From positions 133,737,200 through 133,801,199 of the forward strand of contig JACSVZ010000002.1 of NCBI GenBank assembly GCA_014706295.1: a stretch of DNA of 64,000 bases. The letters run 5' to 3'. The notes under the pieces were generated by a model that saw nothing but the letters and a program-made list of their open reading frames with translations, made no database searches and was not told the origin of the DNA. Both the position numbers and the translations under genes were made by a program. This DNA comes from Lycocorax pyrrhopterus obiensis. Its lineage: Eukaryota; Chordata; Aves; Passeriformes; Paradisaeidae. How positions within the stretch are numbered: the first letter of the stretch is position 1; each line of letters starts with the position of its first letter. Below are positions 25,601 to 39,483 of the stretch, piece by piece.

Positions 25601-28600
25601 CCACCAAGAAACTTTTCACCTGGGATAAGAATTTTCCTTTTTTGCTTTTTATACATCAAAGTTACTTGTTTTATCCTTCCTTTAAATCACACAGATGACA
25701 TTTCCAGAAGCCATGGTGACCCACCACAATCCAACAAACATATAACTACTAATTAAATCGTTTAAGAACCATGTTACGTGAGCTGCAGTCCTATGGCTGC
25801 ATGTAGTCCCTTTCAAGAGGGAGCAACAAGATCAGCCTTACAATTAATGTTGTTAAGTTGAATGAAATTTACAGAGAACAGCCATAGAGATTTTCCCTAA
25901 AGGTTCATGAGTTACATGTTAGGACGGCATTAATGCAAATGTAAAATTTTAGCCAAACATCTACTTCCTAGTACCATAAAACAGAAAATCTAAAACCTTA
26001 AAAATGCCTGAGAAATTTTGTCATTCCATCCCCATATTTTTGAGGTACTCTCTGTAGAAGCCATTCCCTTTGCTCCAGCAATTTTACAGTCTGTGCAGAA
26101 TGTCAGGATGATGTCTTTTTGACCTTAAATACCTATAAACCATGAAGCACCCCAGAGTGCCAGGTAGCAGGCGTTTGGGACGGTGTGTGTGGCTGGAAAT
26201 GGTCTGAATTGTTTCTTAGAGCAGGATACTGTATGTTTGTGGCACTAGGTCAACCCAATTTGTGATGTCATTAAAATGTATCCAGTACCTGTAATTTTTC
26301 CTCTGCATTATTACGAATTTATCATTAGTCAAGAAAAAGAAGCAACTGCTTATCATTGGCTGTGCATGAGAGCTGTATATGATGAATGAAATACAACGGA
26401 AGAAATAATCACAAGGGCATGAGTAGAGCCTGTTTCTCATAATCATATGTTTATTGTCCTATGTGTTTTCATGAAACACAGCTGTCTTGCTGAACCCATG
26501 CTGTAAAACTAAAAAAGCTTATTTCCAACAAAACAGCAAAATTGATCTTGGCCACTTCTCTGGAAGCTACATCCCTCTATTAACCTTTCCAATGGACCTG
26601 TGTACTGACCCTTTTTCTGTCTTTATTTATGCTTTTTTAAAAAGTACATATGGTCATGTGTTTCAGAATAACGTCAACCCAGCTAGAAACTAAAAGTGAA
26701 CATTTTTGACTCAGAGATTACGGAGTCAGTGACTTTTACTGGTTTTGGGTTACACCCAGGTTCAAGGAGCAGAAGAATCTCAGTATGTGATCCATATTTT
26801 CAGAAGCTCGCTTCCATACTATTTTGGAAACACTAACCAAGTTTTCAAAAGAGTTGAGTACCTTCTCTACTGAACTGTTTATTTAGTCCGACCAGAAATA
26901 TCACAATGGGAGCTTCTGGATAGAGAAAACATCTGAAAACTGGCCTTTAAATTCTGATCATATGTCAGTATATTTCCCTGCACATTTATTGCAATGAATA
27001 ACCTATACCATCCCTTTTCTTCTCTAATGCAGCATATTTGCTCTCACACCCGCTTGAAAATCAGCAAATATTGCTGCCCTCTTCAGCCATTGTAAAGAAA
27101 GCAGGGGAGTGCTTTGTGTTCTGGTATAATGTTTTAGTGTCAGATTTACAATCTAATAACATTTTTCCAGTTTCAGTGGTTCAGTATTGGACCATCCTTT
27201 ATTTTTCAGTTTTTCAGTGATATACAAATGATAAACTCTTCCAGTCATTATGCAGATAACACAATTTTATCTATTTTATTCTGTTGTTTCACTTGCACAA
27301 AATATTGGCTTGCATATATGTATAGAATGAGTATGAGTGCCAGGAACTAATTACTAGTTTACTTTAATTTGAAATTATTACTAGATCTCACTTCCTGGCA
27401 TGGAAACACAAGTGGATTTCAGAAATAAGATGAATAATTTAATTCAGGTAGGATAGCAATCTAAATATGTTATATTTTCAAAGGAAAGGAAAGTTTGGTT
27501 TCATGGTGACAGTCTGCTGGATCTGAAGATGAGATTTTTGTGTAACATGTTAGATAAACACTGAAAACACATTGTCTGATGTCACAATTATAAAACAAAT
27601 TGAAAGCATAAAGTAGAGTGCCATCTATCAAAAAAGGGCTACAAAGCTGCAGTAACTCACAGTGAATCCAGACTTATTCTCTCAAAGAGAACAGTGACAG
27701 AGGTGATACAGAACCATTACATCCAGGAAAACTTAAATATAAATGTGAACTGTAATACCTGCAACGCAGATATTCTAGGAAGCAGCAGTGTGAGCAGAGA
27801 ATCAGGGCAGAAAACACTGGAGACTACAACCTAATCCCCACTCAAGGCAAAATGGCACAGGGTGAGAGAGGTTAAAGAACTCTAGTTTTACAGCCAAAAA
27901 TGCATAAGAGAGTGATACGACAAATATCACATTAGCCATCTCTTGCTTAAACTGATGAGTCACACTTCTTCAATTCAGGCTTCAAAATGAGCTCAGAAAA
28001 AATTATTATGCACTGCCTTGACATTGAAAGACCAGGTTGTATCAAGCAGTGTATCAGTTTGTAAAAAAGCTGTTTGCAAAAGGCTGTTATTCCACTTAGA
28101 CTTTGGAGACATAGACAGATGTTCAAACACCAAGTAGTATCACCTTCATTTGCTGCCAAAATTAAATTACTTTACAGTTAAATTTTTATGTATCTAATTT
28201 TTTCCGTTCATGATTATTTTCCTGTAGTATTTTTGCTTTAGTTTACATCAGCAGAAAAACCTGCATAGTGTTTGTTTATCTAATAAACATAAAAGCTAAG
28301 CAACAGACTGAGTTTCAGGTTTCCATTCAACATAGTTCAACAGAAGCACACATGGTAATCATTGAAGACTATCAGTGACTTTCAAGTAAGTTTGATTTGC
28401 TAGGAGTACAGATAAGACATAATCCAGATAATGAAGGTCTGAAAACTTAGTTGGTCCCCTCCACAAAACCAGTAGCTGTGATCTCTCAGTCAAGCTGTTG
28501 CTTTGGTTGTGCTTACTTGAGCAACATGTGTTTCCTGAACTCTGTAATCAAAAAAGAACTAGTACAACCAAGAAGTTTATAAAACTTTCTGGAACTGCTA

Positions 28601-31600
28601 CAAAAACAACAACTATCCCAAGCACATTAAAAAGCCAAGTTGTGACATACCAATAAACACAGGGCTACACAGAACAGTGATACAGCAATTACGATTTACA
28701 CTAAAAATAGGTATCTCCCAATGGTTCTACTGTGTCCTCTTCAAGTCTTCCGGCAACTTTCCAGCTCTCAAACTTCTCATATAAAGCAAAATTTCCTAAA
28801 AAAAATAAGCTAAATGGAAGCAAACTGTCAAAGCCAGCAAATTCATGATTCACAGACATGTCTCATACACCACTGGAAAAGCAACCCTTCTGCCTTTTAT
28901 CTCTAACAAGTCAATATTGTCCTGTGGTTTTTGCCACATCACGTCCTATGCTTTGGCATAATTTCCCTTCCCAGAAGGACTTCTGTGGGATTCTTCAGAA
29001 GCAGGACTTTAAATCTTCCTTTCTGCAGGCTCCAGAAGTCACTCACAATATCTGTCTATACCTTAATAGTATTTTCAGCTAATCCATTAACGACTGACAT
29101 GATTCAATTTTTTTAGCACAAACAAGTGATAATCTGATTCAATTTACGACTAACATTTCAGCAAGTAAAGAAGCACTTTTTCTCCTGACTTGTTAGAGGG
29201 AATCTACAGAAGTGAACTCTCTAAGTAGTGCGATAATCCTGTAAATGTGAAGACAAGCTTGGGTGGCTAGCAATATTACCTATCACAAAGGCATTAATCT
29301 TGTCCAGTTTAGGCAATCTGGAGTTTGATAAATTAGCAGAAACTCATGTGTGATATTAAATGTACTCGTAAAGATTTCTTTACATGCTCGTAAAGAAAAG
29401 CTGGTCTAAGAGTTTTCCCTCACACTGTAGTCACAGGCCAATGAGTTTATGCCTACACTTATTTTAGAAAAGGTAAGAACTCACAAAGCCCTACACTTCC
29501 TGTCCTCTGGGGAAATCAGATTTATCTTCTAATTGAACACAAGATGGCACAGCTTCCCAATGGAACTAGCACAACTCTTAGAAAGTTTGGTTTATGCCTC
29601 CTTTCCTACTTTAAAGGTTTGTTATCCACCCCTGCAATGACTCATGGGTGTGTCAGGGTCTTCTATTGACTTATGGTGAAATCAGAATTTTGCTGCCATG
29701 TCTGACCATTTAAGATAAAGCAAATTGTATTATAAGCCAAATTCTCACCCTCTCATCCATTCCAACTGGATATCAGAGTTTCTTTCATCAACCCAACAAT
29801 CTGACGATTCAGATGGATTAAAAACAGAAGAAATAGGAATGTTCCTAGTTTTTAATATCATATTTTAATTTTTTTTAAATAGTTCAATTCATCTCTAAGA
29901 TTTCTTAATAAAAGTCCCTGTTTTATTTAGTTTAATTATGCAATATAATTTCTTTGGTTGCAGTGTTACATAAAGTGTTTGACACTGCAACAAGTCGGAT
30001 CCAGGTGATCAAGATTTTATTCCTAATGGTCTGATAAAAGGAAAGGCATCTTTTCTCAGTGAGCAGTTTGCTCGTCTTAGAAATACCAGTATGTGAAACA
30101 ATGGGAGGCTTACTAATGTAGAACATTGAGAGAATAGAATACTATTATATCAGCCAAAGTATGTATGACAAAAGGGGTTGAATGATTCAGTCAGAAAAAC
30201 CACATGGTGACAGTAATTTTACTTTAAGATGAGCAAATTGGCTCCATTCTCTGAACACCTACCACTCATTATTTCAGATGGATCATATTCTAATTTCATA
30301 CATTTAATGTTAATTCTTTTGATTCCAAAAAACATTTTCTAAAAAGCCTAAGATGCCCCTGCTTGTACTTAGCTTTAGATGTCATTGGAGTGAAAAGATC
30401 ACGTCATTGCAGATCCTTTTGAGGCAGAGGATGCAAAACTGATTATAAGAGAGAAAAGTATATTGCATAGGCATATTTCCAAGATTATGTTCATTAAATT
30501 CGTCACTAGGATAATTTGTTACTCAGAGTTATATGAGATCAAAATAAAATTTTTAATTAAAATTTATTGGATATTTCAAGCTAATAGAAAGGTGACGCTA
30601 TAAGAGAAAAATCTATTAACAGGTGCAAGAATTATATAGAAGACAATATTATAGCTTGATTCTTAAACCGTACTTCTCTACATGAAAATCATAATATGTA
30701 GAGCTTATTTTTACTAGTCAGCACAAATATGGAAAAGAACTAATTACATAGGAGACAAAGGAAAAAGAAGCTTGCACAACATATACACTATTTTAATACA
30801 AATTAATGGAAACACTACACCACACTTAAGAATTTAAAAGATTACTCACTTATCAATATTTAAATGACCTCCCAATATTTTCTTGTTCCTGACTTTCAAG
30901 TTAGTTTGTTGTTATAGCTATCAAAATTTGAAAAAAGGATCTTCCTTTGTTTTGATCTGATCTCTCAGCACGTGTTATTGATAGGTAATGAAAACATGAA
31001 TGTGAGGAACCACTGTGTAATTCAGAAAGTTTGGGTTTGTGACCTGGGTACCAAGATTGAGAAATTGGGATGCTAATTCAAACCTTCCTAGAATCCTTTC
31101 AACAAGGTGTGTGGATTAGCTGGTCACCCTTGTTTGCTAGAGGCAAGATCTTATCACAGTAAGAAATAGCTGGCCTTTTCTGACTGTGAGTGACAGTATC
31201 TTAGTGATCACCTTGTCCTTCTCTGTGACAGGAACTGAATTCAGAGACTGAACAAGCAAAGAAGTGTTATGAATTTTTTTCCTGCTTACAAATTCAAACA
31301 CTAGGTTCAATTCAGCAGTGTAAATGGGTAGTTTACCTGCATTTTCTTTTTTTCCCTCTCCTTTTATTTCCTTTTTTTTTTTTTTGAGAGATGTGTGAGA
31401 GAAAACCATTTATTTTAACCCAATTTAGGATAATGTGAGTTAACTCTGCAGCAAAGCTTCAAATCCATAGTTGACTCATCTAGGAACATGATTTTCCAGT
31501 ACAAGGAAGGAAATAGTACTGTGAGTCTCCAGGAGGAATTACATCCAGTCCAGTATTAATAAAATCAAGGGCATCACAGGATTAAATTAAGTAATTGCTT

Positions 31601-31867
31601 TTTCAGTTTTTCTTGGCATGACTGTGTTTGACAGCAGTCTTTTCATCACTATTTCTCTGGCATGTAGGTCTGTCCAGAAACACACTCAAAGAATAAATAC
31701 AAATGAAACAGCCTGGGCAGAGATTTTTAGTAGTTTATTCTAACCAAGCCATGGTTGTTTTATAAGTATATTCCCATAATATATCCAGTAAATTTTACGG
31801 GAAATGTAGTATTTATGTAATTTAAATTATTTTAGGTACGATAAGAGAAAAAAGTAGTAAAACGGCA
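22633..31867. other. Unique AT-rich DNA, about 9 kb without recognised transposons
   Basis: No gene is visible. The stretch 22,980-23,480 is richer in G and C than its surroundings. A frame at 23,521-24,024 (plus) runs 168 codons with one stop, but I recognise no product. An 18-base A run lies at 25,221-25,238 and a 15-base T run near 31,371-31,385. The remainder is featureless to me. Confidence 0.6.
25221..25238. repeat. (A)18 homopolymer
   Basis: Eighteen uninterrupted A residues. CR1 does not make poly-A, and I see no retrocopy next to it, so it is treated as a simple repeat. Confidence 0.9.
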
Positions 31868-32386
31868 TGTGCTGGTTTTGGCTGGGGTAGAGTTAATTTT
31901 CTTCGTAGTAGTTGGTATGGGTTATGTTTTGAATTTGTGTTGGAAACAGTGTTGATAATTTCGGGATGTTTTCATTATTCCTGAGCCTTTCCCGCTTCTC
32001 ACCTGTCCCCACCAGCAAGGTGGCTGAGAGGGGACGCATTTGGCACAGCTGACCCCACCTGACCAAAGGGATATCCCACACCATATGGTGTCACGCTCAG
32101 CACATAAACTGGGGAAGAAGCAAGAAGGGTGGGGGGATGTTCTCACTGATGCCATTTGTTTCCCCAAGGCATCCTTAGGGAGGAGCCTGCTTTCCTGGGG
32201 ATGGCTGAGCACCTTCCTGCCCACGGGGCACGGTGAATGAATTCCACTGTTTTACTTTACGTGTTAAATCGTCCTTATCTCAACCCATGAGTTTTCTCAC
32301 TTTTGCTCCTCTGATTCTTCACCAGGGATAGGAGGGAAATTGAGCAAGCAAATGTGTTAGTTAACAGCTGGAGTTAAACCACAACA
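31868..32386 (+). mobile_element. Solo LTR, common avian type (probably ERVL-like)
   Basis: The element starts TGTGCTGGTTTTGGCTGG and ends TTAAACCACAACA, a start and end I associate with a very common bird LTR. Marker blocks appear in order: GAAACAGTGTTGATAAT, CTGACCAAAGGGATATCCCA, a degraded TATA region (CACATAAACTGGG, near 32,101), TTATCTCAACCCATGAGTTT and the terminal block. The AATAAA-type signal has decayed to GTTAAA at 32,262. No internal retroviral genes flank it. I cannot define a target-site duplication. The ORFs inside it are not retroviral genes. Confidence 0.85.
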
Positions 32387-35300
32387 CTGGGAAGCTACTT
32401 ATCAACAAATACAAAAAGCTTGTATATAGGATTGTCATATTTAAAGACATCTAACTTATTCTTCAGAATTTATATTAATCAGATTTCTTCACTTGGAAGT
32501 AAAATAAATGAATGATTTCATAACTGTAGAATCCTGGACCTGTAAAGGAAAAGGTCTGGTGAAGAGACAATTATGTTATTTTATTGGTGGCCTTAAGACA
32601 GAAATAAGAACCTAAAGCGAGTTTCCATACTCATAAAGCTCATTTCATGAACTCCACAGTGCAGTCCATGTGACAGCAAATCTAAGAACTGGAATCTGTG
32701 GTCCTTCAGCGAGGCAATCATGTTGAGTGTACAGCTGGCAAGCATGATAGAAAATAGGCCTGAATTACAGACTACTTGTACAGAGGTTGAATAATAAGGC
32801 TTAAGGCTCAAAATATCTTCAAAATACTTGGATAGACACTTTTTCACTGTCTGAGCAGCTGAAAGCAGCATGGATGCTAAGACCCAGACATGATATTTCT
32901 CTGAGAAATCCCTATACTCCTTAAACGGCATATGGAGTATACAATTTATATGCCACATGAAATACTAATATTTTGGAGAAAATCTAAACCATTACCTCTC
33001 TATTACTGAGATATTTCATTTCAAGCAGCATTTGCTTTTTCTTTCTGATCCACATATTTTCACCTTCATTTATGCCAGGTTTTGAAACTGCATTAGATTA
33101 CCTAGCAGTTCCCAGAGAGGGTTTTCTGTTAGAACTGCAGGTTAAATGAAAATGGGGCCTTTCTATTAAAGTGTCTTCACAAATGAAGGAGACAAAATAA
33201 ACCTCACAGCACAAATAAATAAATAAATATAAAACCTATCCTGTAAAAGATAATAAATAAAATCTCTGTTATATTACATGGAAAACTGCCTAGAGAAATT
33301 CCATTGCAAGAGTTTAACATGAAGGTCATACAGAATGAGCATTTTATTAGAATGTTTCTGCAATACTTGAATGAAAAAATAAGTGGGCCACTTTTGTTTT
33401 CTTCATTCACAATTTTAAAGAAGGGATTTTTTTCCCCCTTGTGTCTTAGCCCTGAAGTAGTAATAAATATTTTGGATTACTTTGGAAAAATTAGACCTGC
33501 AGTGGCTTTTATTAAGTTTCTCATATCCTCTTAGTCTAAATTTTGTCTGTCAATAATTCTGTATTTTGTATTTTTCATTAGTCTTTTTTTCTTTTAGACA
33601 ACACAGGCTGTCCTAGTATTAATGGAAAATTTATGTGCTTGAGAGCTGGGTTGCATGTGCTGCGCAGGAGTCTTCACAGTCTTTTGCAGCCTGAAGGACT
33701 CCTGATTTCTGTTAAGTTCTCTAAGTCATCAAGACTGTATTATTTGTTCTCCAAATCAATGAAAATACTCTTCAGATTGTATTCTAAATACAGAGCTAAA
33801 ATTTCCACAATTGTAATTCACTCAAGAACTAGACTTCCTACTCCTATGATGATGTCCTTCAGGACACACGTTTTCAGGAGGAAAACTGTCTGAAGAGCAA
33901 ACAATCAATTTGCTAATTTTCAGAGGCAAAGCCGCTTATTATCTGAAGAAGTAGACACAATATAAGTGTAAGAGTTTGGCCTACTCCTTTGGATAAAAAA
34001 CTAATGTTATTGAATATTTTATTTTCACAGATATGTTGACCACAACTACAGTAAGAAAACAGGTAAGTGATACTGCATGCATTAAACTACTATAAGCAGT
34101 GGCTTAGATCTGAGCCAAAACAAATTATGACAGTAGCTCTATTAAGAGAGTCCTTTGTTGATAGGACAGTTTGCACTGCACTGGCTATCATAATTTCAGG
34201 AATGAATGTAAAAATTTTTTCTGCCTATAAAATTGTCTTTCACTTGCATAATTACTGACCTTTAAAATGAATCTGTTTTATTCTAATACAGAAGTGATAT
34301 CTAAAACCTGGGCCACCAGGAGTATCTATGTAGACTAAATGGGAGTGGTAATTGGAGAGAGATTGCACAGCTGCTGAATAGGGCTCCTTGTTTCTTTGAA
34401 ATGGAAACACAATGTAGGATGCCAATTACATTACAATTACAAAGAGAAGGCAAGTGATAATCCTAGCATTTGGCTGTTAGTGTTCATGTGAAAGATTCCC
34501 TTTTCCCACTGGAGATTGTAATATGCTTCAGTGTGCATAGGAACATATTCTGTGGGTGACAAATGACTGAAGCAGTGTGAGGATTTCTAGCACAGCTACC
34601 TTTGTCTTTCTACATGCACACACACATACATACACATACACAGACCCTCGAGAAAACAGGTAGGAAATTAATTTGCTGGAATAGATGCATCTAAATGACA
34701 TCTGGATCACTGCTTTTCATTACCTCATCTTATTTCCACCAGTGTAAAATAGCTGAATTACTAATGAGAAATAATCTGCAAAGATCAGTGTCTATATATA
34801 CCTCTATGCAACACAACAGAGATAGGGCTAAGATGTATGTTGTTGCCTACATTTAAAACAGGCATAATACCTGAGCAATTTGGTTTGGGTGTCTTCTACC
34901 ACATGCAGACCTTCTGAAAGCAAGTTCATGAACTCTTTATGAGTGTATAGCAGTTATTTGCACAGTAGAAAGGCAAGACTAAAATGATATAAGGCTAAGC
35001 ATCAATTTCTTCAAGACCCCAACAAAGGCATTTGAGGAATGATCGTTGATGACTGATGGCTGAGAAGTCAGAAGGGAAGTGTTGGCTTCCATCACTCATT
35101 GGAAATTGCTTATCTTGAAAACCTGAGCTAACCTTCTGAGTCCGCTTTTTTTTTCCCTCATGATTTTATACCTTTCCTTCACTCTGCTTTTTTCTGAGTT
35201 TCTGGCTTACTAATACTAGCTCAATAAGCACTCATGTCTTTTTATTTCCTTCTGTCACAGGTCTTTAACCTATGAATTCACTTGCAGCTCAAGAATATTT

Positions 35301-38300
35301 TCTTCTTCTGAATTGCTGGGTTCAAGTCACCAAACCAAGCTTCATCAAAGTGGGTCTTGCTCCTGGACAGCTGAACCCTGGGTTGTCAGCTGCAAAAGGG
35401 AGCAGCCAGGCTCTGGTCAGAGCCCATGTTTGTTCTGGTGCTGATGTGAGTTAACAGCTTCAGGGAACTTACACTGCTGAAAGTTATTAACACTAATACC
35501 TCATATTTGCCAATGCACTCTGTTACAGAGATAAGATTTTTGGAGGTTACTGGGTGGGTACTTTTTTATATCTACCATGCTTCAGCTGTAGAGAAAACTA
35601 AAAATCTACCCACTGCAGTAAACAGTAATATGATCAATGTCTACCTGCAGAAATGAAGATGTTGTATGAATCCCATGAAAACTGTTAGCCCATTAGAGGC
35701 AGGTGTCTTCAATTCTAATCTTCTGTAATAGTGAACAAGGTAGACTTGCATGCTCTGACATGCAGTACAGAGCTTACAACTGTATTGGATGTATTGATTC
35801 TATGTGTAAACAGTGGGTTACATGATGCACTTGTTTTTCATTTCTGCACTGCAGCAAAGATTAACTAGAAGTTAGCAGAAAAACAGGAAACAAAAGTGTG
35901 CTGGTTCAATGAATCACTTAAAGAATATAAATATATTCTTTAAAAAGTACATACGGTTTTCAAATGACAGAAGTGTCCAGGAAAAAGACTTACTGGTGTA
36001 AGTGAAACAGCACCAGCTGCATCAGAGCCCTGTAGCTGGAAAGTAACATTTGGATCAGCATAATTTGTAAAGAAAAAAAATGACTTGAACATTAGACAGA
36101 TTTTCTGGTTCTGTAAACAGGGATGTAGAGCAATACTGAAATGTATGTGCATTAGTTTGTCCTGGAATACTATATTACGTGTAGGAAAGGATTCTGAAAT
36201 TAGGGTTACTATAATTACGGAATGTTTGTCTCACATAATATACACTGTACTTTGTATCAGTTCTTCCATTGCTACATAATGTGTCATAATTTGAGAGAAT
36301 TCTGCAGAGGAGGGACAGCTCTGCAGAGCTCTATGGCCCCATTGCCCAGGGGCACCCATGCCAACAGCACACAGGTGAGAACAGCCAAGCACAAATCAAG
36401 CGTTCACAAGCAATCTTGCATGAGCAGATGCAGTATTTGAGGGAAAAGTATTTAGGAGCTCAGAAGGATCTATGCCCACAGTGCCTGAGAGACCCAGTGC
36501 AACTGTTGGAGATATGAAGTCGAAAGAGCTGAGACACTCAGGGTACCTACGTGCATTCCTGCAGCACATGGCACCATTGGAAGGCTGCTCCCTGCTAAGC
36601 TGCCAGCACTGCAGAAAGAATGGCAGGAAAGTAAAAGAGGCTTTCAAGAGAGATACGAAGTTTGTTTGGAGGCTGGATAATTTGCTTAACAATCCCATTC
36701 TGCTTTACCAAAGGAGCAACAAGACACAGTTGCTGGAAGTTAAAGTCAAGCAAACCCAGGTTAGAAACACGATTATCAACTGACATAACTTCTCCAGCAA
36801 CACAGTCATTCATCTGATGTATGAAAGCTTGAAATAGCATTTAGATTCACTCCACCTACAATCTCAATAACTGAAGTGCCTATTTCAGGAGTTTTATAGT
36901 AAGTACAGAGGAATAATCATCTTCAAGGGACTACTGAAATTTTAGAAAGCCTGAATCACTGAAATTTTTTCTTAATTTATCATAAATTCCTAAATTGGGA
37001 ACCTCAGATTTTTAAAATTCAGTGAGATACATCAGGGTTTCACTCTTCCAAGTTAACATGCACAAGTAGCTGAATACAGTAAAGAATAAATTAAATTAAA
37101 ACAAGAGTGAAATCAAGAAGCAAATGAATATGAAGAAAAATCAAACAAAAAGAGAGAAGAAATAAATTTTTAAAAAGCAAACAGATATCACCACCTCGTA
37201 AAAAACCTGTCTCAGGGAAAATGGTACTAGTGATTGCTCTTGAGAATCAGTGGACTCTGGAGTGGAATGCTATTCAATGGGTACAATACATGGATACAGT
37301 TCAATGGCTACAAAATATAGGCAAATAGGGAGCCTGAAATGCATCATTTAATAAAAACCAGTCAAAACTATTACTTTTCTGCAGATATATGAAAACCAAT
37401 TTTTGCTATCTTTGCACTAAAGGTGACCAATAAGATGCCAATTGATTTCAATGTGAGTGAGTAATAATGGAGTAAATGACTGCTCATTTTAAATGAGGCT
37501 GTCAAAATAAGGTCCTGAGCAATTTAAAAGACCAGATAAATGAGAGAACCCAGGATCTGTGGCATCAAGTACAGCCTGGGGACCAAGACATGTTAAAGAA
37601 AATGGAATGCAAGCAATGAAAATATAGTCTTGCAAAACTGATGCTGAACTTCTACACAATAACAAAGTTGATACCTATTAAGGTAGAAGCAAAATGGAAG
37701 TAGGATCTATTTAGACTGCATTCAGAGTTGTTCTGCACATCAGACTCTTTAGCCCAAATTTAAAAACCCAAACCTAACAATTTCTCCAGCATTGATATTC
37801 TGTCACTGAAGAGGTAGTCTGTCAAAAGCAAAATGAAACTCAGTTCTCACCAATTGTAGGAGGGAGAGGGAATTAAGTAGAGAACTAAATCAAATGGACA
37901 TGACAATAAATTATCAGAAACCTAAAAGAAATATATATTTAAAAAAACCCATACTGCACTGCATAGCCAGAAGAAAAAGAAGGGAGATCACAAGTTTATG
38001 GTGCTAGAAGATAGAAAAATTCTTCCAAGAAAGATAAAGCATGCTGTAAACCCCTGGTCATTTCACTTATGTAAGTCCTTGAAAACAAGCAGTTTTCAAA
38101 AGGTATTGGTCTAGCTGTGGAGGTGACAATAATGACAGATGGAAATGATGAGTCACAGACTTGTGTATTTCATCATTTCATCTCCAGTTTTAAAGACAGA
38201 CTCATCTTACCTGAAAAGTTATTAAGGGTTTTTGCACTACTAAGCATATAAATATTGGCACAACTGTGAAGAGGATACCATGAACATAAAATCAAATACA

Positions 38301-38367
38301 AAATGGATAAAACCAGCTGGTGTATAATCAATATTTCTATCAGTGTAGTTACCTTAGTAGAATTTGC
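32387..38367. other. Unique AT-rich DNA
   Basis: No gene is recognisable. A 121-codon minus-strand frame at 32,593-32,958 and a 103-codon plus frame at 36,472-36,783 match nothing I know and are of chance length. A CA-rich microsatellite lies at 34,611-34,643. The 36,300-36,640 stretch is moderately GC-rich. Confidence 0.6.
34611..34643. repeat. (CA)n/(CATA)n microsatellite
   Basis: CA units interspersed with CATA steps between TACATG and CAGACC. It is an imperfect simple repeat. Confidence 0.8.
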
Positions 38368-38754
38368 TGTGTGAGATGGGTTGACCCTGACAGGATGCCA
38401 GATGCCCACCAAAGCCACCCTATCACTCCTCAACTTGACAGAAGACAAAGATAAAAAAAGGCTTTTGGGCTCAGATAAGGACTGGGAGAGTTCATTCAGC
38501 AGCTACCATCATGAGCAAAACAGACTTGACTTGGGGAAAAAAACCAGAGTAGGATAATGAAGAAAAATCCCAAATCTTAAAAACATCTTACCTCCCTCTC
38601 TGCCTTCTTCCTGGGCCTAACTTTACTCCTAATTTTCTCTACGACCTCCTCCTTCCCAGTGGTGCAAGGGGATGGGGAGGGGGCGCTACAGTCGGGTCAT
38701 CATGTGGTGTTTCTCCTGCTCCTTTCCCCTCAGGGAGAGGACTCCTCACACACA
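38368..38754 (-). mobile_element. Truncated LTR fragment, reverse orientation
   Basis: Reading the minus strand, the terminal part resembles the 3' end of another common avian LTR: a TTATCTGAGCCCA block, GAGTGATAGGGTGGC, GGGCATCTGGCATCC and GGGTCAACCCATCTCACACA as the end. The layout of these blocks parallels the end of the LTRs at 31.9 and 59.0 kb, so they may be distant relatives. The fragment stops near 38,754, where the remembered element would continue into a CpG-rich body, so its 5' part (in its own sense) is missing. A G-run block (38,668-38,684) lies within it. Confidence 0.6.
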
Positions 38755-39107
38755 CAAAAAACATTGAATGCTACGAGAATAAAATTTAGTTGTAGAGGAG
38801 AGCAAAGAAAAATTTACACTGTCTAAATATTGCAGTGTTGATATGTGTATTCTCTCTGAGGACATTCTCATTAATACATGAAAAAATACAACAAATATAC
38901 ACATTATGGGAAATTTTAACTAATTCTGGCATAGTAGTACCAAGGTGCAATGTCTGAAGTGTCCTAAGCTAGGTTTCCACAGATCCAGTCACGAATTAAC
39001 TTCCCACTTTTGTAACCGTGGAAGGGAGTGTCCCTATGTCTTAAAACCGTACAAATGATTCAAAGGCCAAGACTCTTCTGGGCTAAGCTTGAACTCATAC
39101 GTGGGGT
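38755..39107. other. Short unique spacer between two LTRs
   Basis: About 350 bases of AT-rich DNA with no recognised feature. It could be remnant internal sequence of either neighbouring element, but I see no coding similarity. Confidence 0.5.
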
Positions 39108-39277
39108 TGATGCCTTAGGTTTTAACTTTCATATTTTTCAAATCCTGTACTGTTTAGTGTGCAACTCTGAAGTTTCTTGTAGTCTGTTAACTTCTACCCT
39201 CTCGTGCTAGGTAGACATAACAAAGCCTCTCCAGGCCTGTTCTCCAAGGATACTCAGACCGTCCTAGGCCCAAAAAG

Positions 39278-39283
39278 TATAAA
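39278..39283 (+). promoter_or_regulatory. TATA box of the 39.1-kb LTR
   Basis: TATAAA in the context AAAAAGTATAAACC, correctly placed between the U3-like start and the AATAAA signal of this LTR. Confidence 0.65.
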
Positions 39284-39477
39284 CCAAGAGCCTCTAAATG
39301 GGAGGCAAGCTTGGGAAATTACATCATTAACTGAAGGATTAATTGGAGAATTAACTCTGATATGCAAATGAACCAAACTTACAAAAGTGTGAAGAACTCG
39401 TGACCTGTCATCTGTCTTGGGGTCCATCTTGGCAATAGACTCTGGACTCCCCAGGGTGCACCTTTGAAGGCCCTTCA

Positions 39478-39483
39478 AATAAA
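39478..39483 (+). terminator. Polyadenylation signal of the 39.1-kb LTR
   Basis: AATAAA in the context CTTCAAATAAATACC, followed by T-rich sequence before the LTR end. Confidence 0.65.

Noticed and set aside
32593..32958. 121-codon minus-strand ORF as a gene
   Set aside because: No recognisable domain or homologue comes to mind, and a few frames of this length are expected by chance in 64 kb of AT-rich DNA read in six frames.
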